Assembly: GCF_000799715.1 (NCBI RefSeq)
Contig: NZ_JUHG01000015.1
Location: forward strand, 62,001 to 126,000
Direction of reading: 5' to 3'
Length of the DNA: 64,000 bases
Source: Martinezella rhizogenes
GTDB lineage: Bacteria > Pseudomonadota > Alphaproteobacteria > Rhizobiales > Rhizobiaceae
Below the pieces are notes generated by a model. That model had not been told where the DNA came from and ran no database searches. It saw only the letters and a program-made list of their open reading frames with translations. Shown here piece by piece: positions 8,284 to 16,538 of this stretch (the stretch's first letter is position 1; every line of letters begins with the position of its first letter). Both the position numbers and the translations under genes were made by a program.

Positions 8284-9519
8284 ATGCACACTCTCGTACA
8301 GCTTTTCTCGGCCCGCGATTTTCTGCCGTGGGAGAACGTGCTCGACCAGATTGCCCATCTTGGCTTCAACGGCGTGGAGGGTTTTTTCCAGAACTTCGAA
8401 GATCCCGAGGGCTTCCGTGCAGCACTTGATGCCCGCGGCCTGAAAATGCCGCAGGCCCATGTCCCCCTCCAATTGCTCGAAGGCGATTTCGACCAAGCGG
8501 TCGAGATTGCACGCAAGCTGGGCGTCCAAACGTTGATTGGGCCCTGGTTGCCGCCAGATGAACGACCCTCCACCTTAGTCGGCTGGCAGGCGCTGGGAAT
8601 CCGCCTGAACGAGATCGAAAACAAACTGCGGCAGCTCGGATTGCGCTTCGCCTGGCACAATCACGATTTCGAAATGGTGACGCTGAGCGACGGTGCGGTA
8701 CCGATGGAGATTCTTCTCGAACAGGCGCCAGGGATGGACTGGGAAGCCGACATTGGCTGGATCCTGCGTGCGGGACTCGATCCGATTGCATGGCTGACGA
8801 AATGGTCGGGGCGCATTGTCTCGGTTCATCTCAAAGATCTCCAGCCGAACTTTGCCACGGCACCGGAGGGCGGCTGGGCCGATCTTGGCCACGGCACGTC
8901 AGATTGGCGTCCAATCTTCGCGACGCTGTCCACACTTCCGCGCCTCGCGGTCCATGTCGCCGAACACGATGCACCGACTGATCTCGGCCGGTTCCTTTCG
9001 CGGTGGAAGACAGCGCACGAAAGGCTGAGTTCGTTTAAGGCCGGCAATCTCTTCGAGGGATATACGCATGTGACGCTCATGGTCCGCGACATCGAGAAGG
9101 AGCTCGATTTCTACACTCGTATCATCGGCCTGCCGGAGATGTTTCGATTGCTCCGCGACGACGGTTCGCTTTTCATCGTCTATCTGAGACTGAACGATCG
9201 GCAATATCTCGAGCTTTTCCCATGGGGCGTCGGAGACGAGCCAGCTGCCCCTAACGCGCGCGGTATGCATCACATGTGCCTCGAGGTCGCGGATCTCGAC
9301 TACACCGTCACCACTCTGATGCAACGAGGGGCGACGATGAGCCAATGGCGCTCCGACGCGACCGCACTGGACGAGGTCGAGGGGCCGGCAATAAGGGTTG
9401 GCCTCGATGGCAATCGGCAGTCCTGGATGAAGGACCCGGAGGGAAACCGCATCGAGCTCATGGAAATGGCGACTGATAGTATGCAGTATCAAGCCATTGC
9501 GCGCTTACGCCGATTGTAG
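8284..9519 (+). CDS. Fusion of sugar-phosphate isomerase/epimerase (TIM barrel) and VOC/glyoxalase domain
   Basis: The 411-residue protein has two domains. Residues 1-247 are an AP-endonuclease-2-like TIM barrel of the sugar isomerase/epimerase type, with candidate metal or catalytic residues in HNHDFE (125-130), EADIGW (154-159), VHLKD (181-185) and HVAEHD (224-229). Residues 258-396 are a vicinal-oxygen-chelate domain with metal-ligand candidates His262, His330 and Glu391. The quinate-pathway enzyme QuiC also joins a TIM barrel to VOC repeats, but it is considerably longer. The start ATG follows TGAGGATAAC, seven bases after the ATPase stop. It is the last gene of the sugar operon and presumably isomerises or dehydrates the oxidised sugar. 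Confidence 0.8.
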   Translation: MHTLVQLFSARDFLPWENVLDQIAHLGFNGVEGFFQNFEDPEGFRAALDARGLKMPQAHVPLQLLEGDFDQAVEIARKLGVQTLIGPWLPPDERPSTLVGWQALGIRLNEIENKLRQLGLRFAWHNHDFEMVTLSDGAVPMEILLEQAPGMDWEADIGWILRAGLDPIAWLTKWSGRIVSVHLKDLQPNFATAPEGGWADLGHGTSDWRPIFATLSTLPRLAVHVAEHDAPTDLGRFLSRWKTAHERLSSFKAGNLFEGYTHVTLMVRDIEKELDFYTRIIGLPEMFRLLRDDGSLFIVYLRLNDRQYLELFPWGVGDEPAAPNARGMHHMCLEVADLDYTVTTLMQRGATMSQWRSDATALDEVEGPAIRVGLDGNRQSWMKDPEGNRIELMEMATDSMQYQAIARLRRL

Positions 9520-9962
9520 AAGTACCGCCTTTGCGGGTGCGCGCAATCTCAGGCACCCGCGCCCTACCGGAATTCGCCACAAGACGGGCTTACTCAGTGT
9601 CGGTGGTCCCGCAGCTGCTGCAGCCTCGAGCGAAGCTATAGTCATCGCCCATTTCACATCACGGTGCTCGGCACGACCATTGCGCAGGCCGGTGATCGCG
9701 GGCGGAATGCCGTTGCGTTGAGATTTTGCAGCAGTCTTAAGAGCCTTGTAATGCTGCGGCAATTGTTCGCCGGCACTGTCAGCGCCAGGATATACCATGG
9801 TGGGGACCAGAAGACGGGGCGCAACAGCTATAAGCTGTATCAATTCTCCTGTTCGTTGGATCAATCGCCACTGGTGACAGATGGGTCAACCTGGTTCCCA
9901 GGTTTGCGCCTTCCGTTCCGCTGCGAGGAAAGAATGAGCTTTTCTTTCGCCGATCAAAGTTA
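9520..9962. other. Intergenic stretch without a recognised gene
   Basis: An 8-bp inverted repeat (GCGGGTGC 9533-9540 with GCACCCGC 9553-9560) just after the fusion gene may end the sugar transcript, but it has no T-run. A minus-strand frame of 119 codons (9505-9864) is open, but it has no recognisable domain and no convincing ribosome site, so it is not called as a gene. Confidence 0.5.
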
Positions 9963-9972
9963 GGAGTATGAT

Positions 9973-10896
9973 TTGCTGATCCAAAATATTCGACATCGTC
10001 AGGAAAACGGATGTCACACGACGGCGTCGAAAGGCCTCCCGGCCTCCTTTGAAACCAAAAGAACACGTAAGATTGGAGCTCAGATCACGGCATTGGCCGC
10101 TGCCTGGGTACTCTTTCCGCTAACCACCCTTGCGGCGGACCTTGGAGCAAGCGATGCGCCGATCGCCCCTTCCGAGCAATTCGATACCGGACAGTACGGC
10201 GGTTTTCGAGGCAAGCTTCACGACTGGAACGTGACGATGGGCGCCGGGGCAATCTACATGCCGGAATATGAAGGGTCGGACAAATTTGAAATTAAGCCCT
10301 TTCCCATTTTCTCCGCCGATTTCGGGGAGAGGGTCCATGTCAACGTCGAGGGCGTCACCGTTGACCTTTTTGAGCGGGACGGCTTCCGCGTCGGCGTGAC
10401 AGGCGGATATGATCTCGGCCGCAAAGAGGATGATTCTCACTACCTGCGGGGCTTGGGCGATATCGAGGCCGGCGGCGTTGTTGGTGGGATCGTCAGCTAC
10501 GAAAAAGGGCCGTTCGAGGTGTATGCGACACTGGACAAGACGATCGGCGGCAGCGAGGGGTTGACCGGCACCTTTGGGGCCAAAGCCTCTCATCGATATG
10601 AACGCTTCATTTTTTCCGCCGAAGCATCCGCGACCTGGGCAGATGACAAATATATGGCCGCATATTTCGGTGTGACCCCAGATCAATCTGCCCGTTCTGG
10701 CTTGGCGCAATACGACGCAAAGGCGGGGATCAAGCGCGTCGATCTGAAGGGATCGGTAACCTACATGCTGACGCAGAGCTGGTTGGTCACTGGTGCTACC
10801 GGTGTTGGTTTCCTGATGGGGGATGCGAAGGACAGCCCAATTGTTAAAAACGACGTCCAGCCATTTGCGATGCTGGGAGTGGGATACCGGTTCTGA
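9973..10896 (+). CDS. MipA/OmpV-family outer-membrane protein
   Basis: A 307-residue protein. A long N-terminal leader ends in a hydrophobic signal segment (about residues 38-55, cleavage near TTLAADL). Alternating beta-strand sequence follows, with features of the MipA/OmpV family (WNVTMGAGAIYMPEYEGSD, then FPIFSADF) and a C-terminal ...GVGYRF ending in phenylalanine, as outer-membrane beta-barrels do. The start is TTG 9973, with AGGAG five bases upstream; the nearby ATG at 9968 is closed after three codons. MipA-type proteins are scaffold or porin-like, and the role here is unknown. It stands alone between the sugar operon and the benzoate genes. Confidence 0.8.
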   Translation: MLIQNIRHRQENGCHTTASKGLPASFETKRTRKIGAQITALAAAWVLFPLTTLAADLGASDAPIAPSEQFDTGQYGGFRGKLHDWNVTMGAGAIYMPEYEGSDKFEIKPFPIFSADFGERVHVNVEGVTVDLFERDGFRVGVTGGYDLGRKEDDSHYLRGLGDIEAGGVVGGIVSYEKGPFEVYATLDKTIGGSEGLTGTFGAKASHRYERFIFSAEASATWADDKYMAAYFGVTPDQSARSGLAQYDAKAGIKRVDLKGSVTYMLTQSWLVTGATGVGFLMGDAKDSPIVKNDVQPFAMLGVGYRF

Positions 10897-10907
10897 CACC
10901 GTTAAGA

Positions 10908-10934
10908 TGGCGCGCTCAGGATCTGGGCGCGCCA
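10908..10934. terminator. Hairpin between convergent mipA-like and catR genes
   Basis: TGGCGCGC (10908-10915) and GCGCGCCA (10927-10934) form a perfect 8-bp stem with an 11-base loop, starting 12 bases after the MipA-like stop. No T-run follows, so termination is only probable. Confidence 0.4.
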
Positions 10935-11016
10935 ACCCAAGCATACGGTAGAGAACCTCGATGCTGCTTAAATGGAACAGCATCAATGTCCGTCTGAGGA
11001 GCGCTCATTCGGCCCA

Positions 11017-11955
11017 TCATTCATCGGGCGCATCCAACCGGACATTCGACAACTGAAGCCAGGGCGGATTGTCTGCGTACATTTCACGAATGAGCTGTTT
11101 GATCTGCTCGATCCTGCCGTTGGCCTCGTTGCTGCGATAGCTCATGATAATGGGTGAGGTCGCCTGTTCGTCGGCGATCATGCGGTAGCAGACGTCGTCA
11201 GGGCGCTGACGCTGGGAGGCAGCGGGAATGACGCAGATGCCGGTACCGGCGGCGACCATTCCGAGCGCTGTCTGGATTTCGCGAACCTCCTCGACATGGG
11301 CGAAACCGATACTGAGTTCACCGAACAAATTGAGGATTTCGTCGGCGAAACTCGGCCTGGGTGTCGATGGGTAGACGATCAAGGATTCACCCTGCAATTC
11401 GCTGAGCATTATGGAATCCTTCGCCGCCGATTTCGGGTGCCCCTTTGGGAAGGCGACGACCAATCTCTCTTCGCGCAGGGTCAGGCGCTCAACTTCCCTG
11501 TCGTTGAACCGAACCCTTCCGAAGCCAAGGTCGATCTGCCTCTCCTTGAGGGCGGTGACCTGCTCGGTCGACATCATCTCCCTGATCTCGATGTCCAGAT
11601 CCGGCCAGCGCTCGCGCATCCGGCGGACGAGATCCGGTGTGCCGCCGTAGAGCGTCGAGCCTACACAGCCAATGATGTAGCGCTCGCGCTTCGATAAGCC
11701 GATCTTGCGTGTCTGCTCACGCACGTGCTCGGTCCGCGCGATGATCTGTGCAGCCTGCTCGTAGAGGAAGCGCCCCGCCTCGGTGAGATAGAGGGGGCGG
11801 CTCGAACGGTCGATGAGCAACACGCCCAGCTCTTCCTCCAACTGCTGGATCTGTCGGCTGAGGGGCGGCTGAGCGATGTGCAGGATTTCAGCTGCACGCG
11901 AGAAGTTTCGCTCACGAGCGACGGCGAGGAAATAGCGTAACTGCCGCAACTCCAT
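11017..11955 (-). CDS. catR: LysR-family regulator of catechol/benzoate degradation (CatR/BenM type)
   Basis: A 312-residue LysR regulator. The N-terminal winged helix runs MELRQLRYFLAVARERNFSR (residues 1-20) to about 60, with the recognition region AQPPLSRQIQQLEEELG. An effector domain follows from about residue 90. The N-terminus closely resembles CatR/CatM/BenM proteins, which bind cis,cis-muconate or benzoate. ATG 11955 is preceded by GGAGG; in-frame codons upstream run into the catB promoter. The gene diverges from catBCA-benABCD, and an ATAC-N7-GTAT operator overlaps its own ribosome site, which suggests autoregulation. The symbol reflects position and similarity, not a tested role. 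Confidence 0.82.
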   Translation of the reverse strand: MELRQLRYFLAVARERNFSRAAEILHIAQPPLSRQIQQLEEELGVLLIDRSSRPLYLTEAGRFLYEQAAQIIARTEHVREQTRKIGLSKRERYIIGCVGSTLYGGTPDLVRRMRERWPDLDIEIREMMSTEQVTALKERQIDLGFGRVRFNDREVERLTLREERLVVAFPKGHPKSAAKDSIMLSELQGESLIVYPSTPRPSFADEILNLFGELSIGFAHVEEVREIQTALGMVAAGTGICVIPAASQRQRPDDVCYRMIADEQATSPIIMSYRSNEANGRIEQIKQLIREMYADNPPWLQLSNVRLDAPDE

Positions 11956-11959
11956 GATT

Positions 11960-11974
11960 ATACCTCCAAGGTAT
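11960..11974. promoter_or_regulatory. ATAC-N7-GTAT LysR operator (CatR/BenM-type)
   Basis: ATACCTCCAAGGTAT matches the ATAC-N7-GTAT consensus known for BenM and CatM; the outer arms ATACCT/AGGTAT are fully symmetric. It lies 5 bases upstream of the catR start codon, over its ribosome site, and about 76 bases before the catB start. Confidence 0.75.
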
Positions 11975-12049
11975 CGAATCCAACTTTTATAGTTTTGGAC
12001 GAATTTCAAACAGAACGATAGCGTCCCTGCAATCAGCGGAGGAAGAGCG

Positions 12050-13201
12050 GTGTCTGCGGAAAGCCGGATCTCGACGATCGAGACCATTATACTCGATTTG
12101 CCCACCATACGGCCGCATCGCCTGTCGATGGTCACCATGAGCCGGCAGAGCATGACGATCGTCCGTGTTCGCTGTTCCGATGGTGTTGAGGGTCTGGGTG
12201 AGGGGACAACCATCGGCGGTCTCGCCTATGGTCCGGAAAGTCCCGAAGGCATGAAGCTGACGATCGACACCTATATCGCGCCGCTTTTGATCGGCCGGGA
12301 TGCCACGCGCGTTCAATTGGCAATGGATGCCGTTGCCAAGGCGGTCAAGGGTAATCATTTCGCAAAATGCGCGGTCGAGGCCGCCTTGCTCGATTGCCAT
12401 GCGCGACGCCTCGGCCTGCCGTTGTCGGAATTGCTCGGAGGTCGGCGTCGCGACAGCCTGCCGATCGCCTGGACGCTTGCTTCTGGCGACACGGCCAAAG
12501 ACGTCGACGAGGCTCAGGCAATGATCGATCGGCGTCGCCACAAGGACTTCAAGCTGAAGATCGGCGTCAAGTCGATCGACGAGGATATTCGTCACGTGGC
12601 TGCAATCCGCAAGGCACTGCCGGACATGGCGTCCATCCGCGTCGATGTGAACATGGCTTGGCGGGAGCGAGAGGCGCGCAAGGCAATCTCGGCGCTCGCT
12701 GACGTCGGTTGCGTGCTCGTCGAACAGCCAGTGCAGGGCATCGCGGAGCTTGCCCGCCTGACACGCGCATCTCCGATCGCTATCATGGCGGACGAGGTCC
12801 TGGTGGGGCCTGAAAGCGCACTCGAGGCGGTCAACGCTCGGGCTGCCGACGTTTTCTCCATCAAGATCGAGCAAGCGGGAGGCCTTTTTGCCGCCGCCAA
12901 GGTGATCGCGATCGCCGAGACTGCCGGCGTCAGCATCTATGGTGGCACCATGCTGGAAGGGCCGATCGGCACGATTGCCGCGTCCCATCTCATGGCGGGC
13001 GTCAAGGATCTGGAATGGGGCACGGAGTTCTTCGGTCCATTGCTTTTGACCGAGGAGATACTGGAGGAGCCGCTGCGCTTTGACAACTTCGAGCTGCAGC
13101 TGCCGAGCGGCCCAGGCCTCGGGGTGATGCTATGCGAAAGCGCTGTCGAGCGCTTTCGCAGGGACGGCAAGCCTTCCTCGACTTTGCGTGTGGTGGGGTG
13201 A
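12050..13201 (+). CDS. catB: Muconate cycloisomerase
   Basis: The 383-residue enolase-superfamily enzyme converts cis,cis-muconate to muconolactone. Muconate-lactonizing subgroup residues are visible: Lys168 and Lys170 in KLK, metal ligands Asp199 (VDVN), Glu225 (VEQP) and Asp248 (ADE), and Lys272 (KIEQ). The GTG start at 12050 follows GGAGGAAGAG. It is the first gene of the cat-ben operon, directly downstream of the CatR operator, and catC starts four bases after its stop. Confidence 0.93.
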   Translation: MSAESRISTIETIILDLPTIRPHRLSMVTMSRQSMTIVRVRCSDGVEGLGEGTTIGGLAYGPESPEGMKLTIDTYIAPLLIGRDATRVQLAMDAVAKAVKGNHFAKCAVEAALLDCHARRLGLPLSELLGGRRRDSLPIAWTLASGDTAKDVDEAQAMIDRRRHKDFKLKIGVKSIDEDIRHVAAIRKALPDMASIRVDVNMAWREREARKAISALADVGCVLVEQPVQGIAELARLTRASPIAIMADEVLVGPESALEAVNARAADVFSIKIEQAGGLFAAAKVIAIAETAGVSIYGGTMLEGPIGTIAASHLMAGVKDLEWGTEFFGPLLLTEEILEEPLRFDNFELQLPSGPGLGVMLCESAVERFRRDGKPSSTLRVVG

Positions 13202-13205
13202 GGCG

Positions 13206-13496
13206 ATGCTTTTTCATGTCGAGATGACGGTCAATCTGCCACACGATCTTCCAGCAGATGTCGCGGTGGAGCTCAAGGCTACCGAGCGAGAACGGGCGCA
13301 GGAGCTGCAGCGGTCCGGCACGTGGCGCCATCTTTGGCGCATCGCCGGCCGGTATGCGAATGTCAGCATTTTCGATGTCAGCGGGCCGGCCGAGTTGCAC
13401 GAGATTTTGTCAACCTTACCGCTGTTTCCCTTCATGGATGTCAAGGTCGTGCCGCTCTGTCGGCATCCTTCGTCGATCCATGACGACGACGACTGA
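13206..13496 (+). CDS. catC: Muconolactone delta-isomerase
   Basis: The 96-residue enzyme isomerises muconolactone to beta-ketoadipate enol-lactone. It has the family pattern: MLFHVEMTVNLPHDLP at the start, a central RSGTWRHLWRIAGRYANVSIF-like core (about residues 39-59) and a PLFPFMDVKVVPLCRHPS C-terminus. Its length matches the usual 92-97 residues. ATG 13206 is preferred to an in-frame upstream ATG that overlaps catB. Confidence 0.93.
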   Translation: MLFHVEMTVNLPHDLPADVAVELKATERERAQELQRSGTWRHLWRIAGRYANVSIFDVSGPAELHEILSTLPLFPFMDVKVVPLCRHPSSIHDDDD

Positions 13497-13579
13497 GAAA
13501 GCATGTTCCCGCCAGGGAGAGGCGAGGACCAATGATGACGGACGGCGCAAGGCGGCCGTCCATGCCAAAGGAGGATGTC

Positions 13580-14509
13580 ATGGCAAAGAATCTTATCGAC
13601 AGGATCGTCATTCACGACCTGGCGCGTCGCGCCAGCGGAATTGATGTGGAAGGCGGCGACCGACGATTGAAGGAGGTCGTCAACCGCCTTCTGGCGGATC
13701 TGTTCCAGGCAATCGACGATCTCGACATCAGCATGAACGAGGTTTGGAATGCTGTCGCCTATCTCGGTGCTGCTGGCCGCAGCAACGAACTTGGTCTAAT
13801 TGCGCCTGGCATCGGGCTCGAACATTTCCTCGATCTCAGACTCGATGAAGAAGAGCGGCGCGCGGGGCTTGCCGGGGGTACCTCGCGCACAATCGAAGGT
13901 CCGCTCTATATCGCCGGAGCGCCAAAATCAGCCGGGTTTGCCCGCCTTGACGACGGGTCAGATAAGGGCGAGGCGCTTTTCATGCAGGGCCAAGTTCGCG
14001 ACCAGGAGGGTAGACCGGTCGCTGGCGCGATTGTCGACGTGTGGCATGCCGATACTCGCGGAAACTATTCACATTTCGATCCTGACCAGGCGGCGTATAA
14101 CCTCCGCCGCCGCATCGTTACCGACGACGATGGCCGCTATCGCTTCCGCAGCATCATGCCGAGCGGCTATTCCACCCCTCCGGGCGGCAACACCGAGAAG
14201 CTCCTCTTTGCTGTCGGTCGCCATGGCAATCGACCGGCTCATATCCACTTCTTCATCGAGGCGAAGGGTTTCCGCCATCTGACGACCCAGATCAACATCG
14301 AGGACGATCCCTATCTCTTCGATGATTTCGCGTTCGGCACGCGCGAGGATCTGATCCCGCCGATTACACGCATCAACGACCCAAGGCTGATGGCTGAGAA
14401 CCAGGTGCAGGAACCGTATGCCTCGATCGACTTCGACTTTGTCCTGATACCGGCCGTCGAGGGAGTGGCAGATACGATTGTCGAGCGCGAGCGCGCTCAG
14501 GCAGCCTGA
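13580..14509 (+). CDS. catA: Catechol 1,2-dioxygenase
   Basis: The 309-residue intradiol ring-cleaving dioxygenase turns catechol into cis,cis-muconate with non-heme Fe(III). The four iron ligands are in place: Tyr163 (GNYSHF), Tyr197 (SGYSTP), His221 and His223 (RPAHIHF). Residues 1-100 form the helical dimerisation domain of the catechol-specific subfamily. ATG 13580 follows a strong AAAGGAGG; the in-frame ATG codons at 13532 and 13562 lack one. It sits between catC and benA in one operon. Confidence 0.94.
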   Translation: MAKNLIDRIVIHDLARRASGIDVEGGDRRLKEVVNRLLADLFQAIDDLDISMNEVWNAVAYLGAAGRSNELGLIAPGIGLEHFLDLRLDEEERRAGLAGGTSRTIEGPLYIAGAPKSAGFARLDDGSDKGEALFMQGQVRDQEGRPVAGAIVDVWHADTRGNYSHFDPDQAAYNLRRRIVTDDDGRYRFRSIMPSGYSTPPGGNTEKLLFAVGRHGNRPAHIHFFIEAKGFRHLTTQINIEDDPYLFDDFAFGTREDLIPPITRINDPRLMAENQVQEPYASIDFDFVLIPAVEGVADTIVERERAQAA

Positions 14510-14574
14510 GGCCGCTTGGTAAAATCCGCGGAGTGCAGCTGTGCCTGCACTCCCGTTTCAAGGAGGGAGAAACC

Positions 14575-15945
14575 ATGCTGGACGTCACCGTCGATCCCCG
14601 TGTCGAAAACAGGCTCGAAGCTTCGGTTGTCGAGGACAGCATTGCTGGCACCTATCGCTGCCGCCGGGACATCTTTACCGATCCAGACCTGTTCGAACTG
14701 GAAATGAAGCATATCTGGGAGGGCAACTGGATCTATCTCGCCCATGAGAGCCAGGTCCCAAACCCGAACGACTTCCTGACCGGCTTTATCGGCCGTCAGC
14801 CGATCGTGATCTCGCGCGACAAGAACGGCGAGCTGCATTGCTTCCTGAATGCCTGTTCGCATCGCGGCGCCATGGTCTGCCGTCACAGGCGCGGGAACAA
14901 GTCGACCTATACATGCCCCTTTCACGGCTGGTCGTTCTCCAACACGGGCAAGCTGTTGAAAGCGAAGGAGCCGAATGGCGCCGGATACCCGGAGCAATTC
15001 AATAAGAACGGTTCGCATGATCTGACCAAAGTCGCGCGTTTTGAAAATTATCGCGGCTTCCTGTTTGCGAGCCTGAATGCGGACGTGCTGCCCCTGGAGG
15101 AGCATCTGGGCGAGGCGAGCAAGATCATCGACATGGTAGTCGATCAATCGCCAGATGGGCTCGAGGTGCTGCGGGGCAGCTCAACTTATGTCTACGACGG
15201 AAACTGGAAGCTGCAGACGGAAAATGGTGCCGACGGCTATCACGTTTCTTCCGTCCACTGGAACTATGCCGCAACCACCCAGCATCGCAAGGAAGCAATT
15301 GCGGCCGCCAACAAGGAAGACATGACCCGCGCCATGGATGCCGGCGGCTGGGCCAAGCAGGGGGGCGGCTTCTATTCCTTCGATCATGGCCATCTTCTGC
15401 TTTGGACACGGTGGGCCAATCCGGAGGATCGTCCACTGTATGAGCGACGTGCCGAGCTGACCGAAAAATTCGGCCAGGCTTGGGCGGATTGGATGATTGA
15501 GCGCTCACGCAATCTCTGCCTCTATCCGAACGTCTACCTAATGGATCAGTTCTCGTCGCAGATCCGCGTGTATCGTCCGATTGCCGTTGACAAGACCGAG
15601 GTGACGATCTTTTGCATCGCCCCCAAGGGCGAGAGCGCGCAGGCGCGGGCGCGCCGCATCCGTCAATATGAGGACTTCTTCAACGCCAGTGGCATGGCGA
15701 CACCAGATGATCTCGAGGAGTTCCGCTCCTGCCAGATCGGCTATCAGGCACGCCATGCGCAATGGAACGACCTCAGCCGCGGCGCCACGCACTGGATTGA
15801 GGGGCCCGACGAGGGTGCGGCCGCGATCGGCCTCAAGCCGATCCTGTCAGGCGCCAAGACCGAAGACGAGGGGCTGTTTGTCGTCCAGCACAGTTACTGG
15901 AAGAAGGCCTTGCAGAAAGCCATCGGGCGCGACCCGACGAGCTGA
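14575..15945 (+). CDS. benA: Benzoate 1,2-dioxygenase, large (alpha) subunit
   Basis: The 456-residue Rieske oxygenase subunit hydroxylates benzoate to the 1,2-cis-dihydrodiol. The [2Fe-2S] ligands are Cys94 and His96 (CSH), and Cys114 and His117 (CPFH). The mononuclear iron region is seen at NGADGYHVSSVHW (about 216-228). ATG 14575 has AAGGAGGGAG upstream; an earlier ATG at 14533 has no good site. It acts with BenB and receives electrons from BenC. Confidence 0.93.
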   Translation: MLDVTVDPRVENRLEASVVEDSIAGTYRCRRDIFTDPDLFELEMKHIWEGNWIYLAHESQVPNPNDFLTGFIGRQPIVISRDKNGELHCFLNACSHRGAMVCRHRRGNKSTYTCPFHGWSFSNTGKLLKAKEPNGAGYPEQFNKNGSHDLTKVARFENYRGFLFASLNADVLPLEEHLGEASKIIDMVVDQSPDGLEVLRGSSTYVYDGNWKLQTENGADGYHVSSVHWNYAATTQHRKEAIAAANKEDMTRAMDAGGWAKQGGGFYSFDHGHLLLWTRWANPEDRPLYERRAELTEKFGQAWADWMIERSRNLCLYPNVYLMDQFSSQIRVYRPIAVDKTEVTIFCIAPKGESAQARARRIRQYEDFFNASGMATPDDLEEFRSCQIGYQARHAQWNDLSRGATHWIEGPDEGAAAIGLKPILSGAKTEDEGLFVVQHSYWKKALQKAIGRDPTS

Positions 15946-16029
15946 GCAACAGCAACGAATTGCGCAAGTGCGCTTTAGGGCCACGCTTGCCTGGGAAATT
16001 ACCCGCTCGAGGATGCGGGAGGAGAAACT

Positions 16030-16521
16030 ATGACTATTTCACGCCAAGAGGTCGAAGAATTCCTTTATCGCGAGGCCCGCTATCTGGACGACCGCGACTG
16101 GGACAACTGGCTCGCACTCTATGCTCCGAATGTAGAGTTCTGGATGCCTGCCTGGGATGACGACGACCGCCTGACGGAAGATCCACAGACCGAAATCTCG
16201 TTGATGTATTACCCCAGCAAACAAGGGCTGGAGGATCGCATCTTCCGCATCCGCACCGATCGGTCCAGCGCCACCAGCCTGCCCGAGCCGCGCACGCTGC
16301 ACCACATTTCGAATGTCGAGATCTTGACGCAGAGCGATGACAAGCTCGAGATCCGCTTCAACTGGACGACCCAGAACTTTCGCTACAAGACGACGGATAC
16401 GCATTACGGCGTGAACGTCTACACGCTGGATGTCTCCGGCGGTCAGATGTTGATTTCGCGCAAAAAGATCGTGCTCGTCAACGACTACATCCACCACGTC
16501 ATCGACATTTACCACGTCTGA
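16030..16521 (+). CDS. benB: Benzoate 1,2-dioxygenase, small (beta) subunit
   Basis: The 163-residue ring-hydroxylating dioxygenase beta subunit has a cystatin/NTF2-like fold. It opens with MTISRQEVEEFLYREARYLD, as expected for BenB, and contains the family EFWMPAW segment (about 36-42). GGGAGGAG precedes the ATG. An 84-base gap without visible structure separates it from benA. It supports assembly of the alpha3beta3 oxygenase and has no cofactor of its own. Confidence 0.92.
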   Translation: MTISRQEVEEFLYREARYLDDRDWDNWLALYAPNVEFWMPAWDDDDRLTEDPQTEISLMYYPSKQGLEDRIFRIRTDRSSATSLPEPRTLHHISNVEILTQSDDKLEIRFNWTTQNFRYKTTDTHYGVNVYTLDVSGGQMLISRKKIVLVNDYIHHVIDIYHV

Positions 16522-16538
16522 TCGGGGAGGGGGAAACC

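Noticed and set aside
9505..9864. 119-codon minus-strand frame after the sugar operon
   Set aside because: There is no domain, ribosome site or conserved context. Open frames of this length arise by chance at this GC content.
11987..12988. Long minus-strand frame (333 codons) opposite catB
   Set aside because: It mirrors the codon pattern of catB, has His/Arg/Asp-rich composition and no domain, and runs into the catR promoter. A typical antisense shadow of a high-GC gene.
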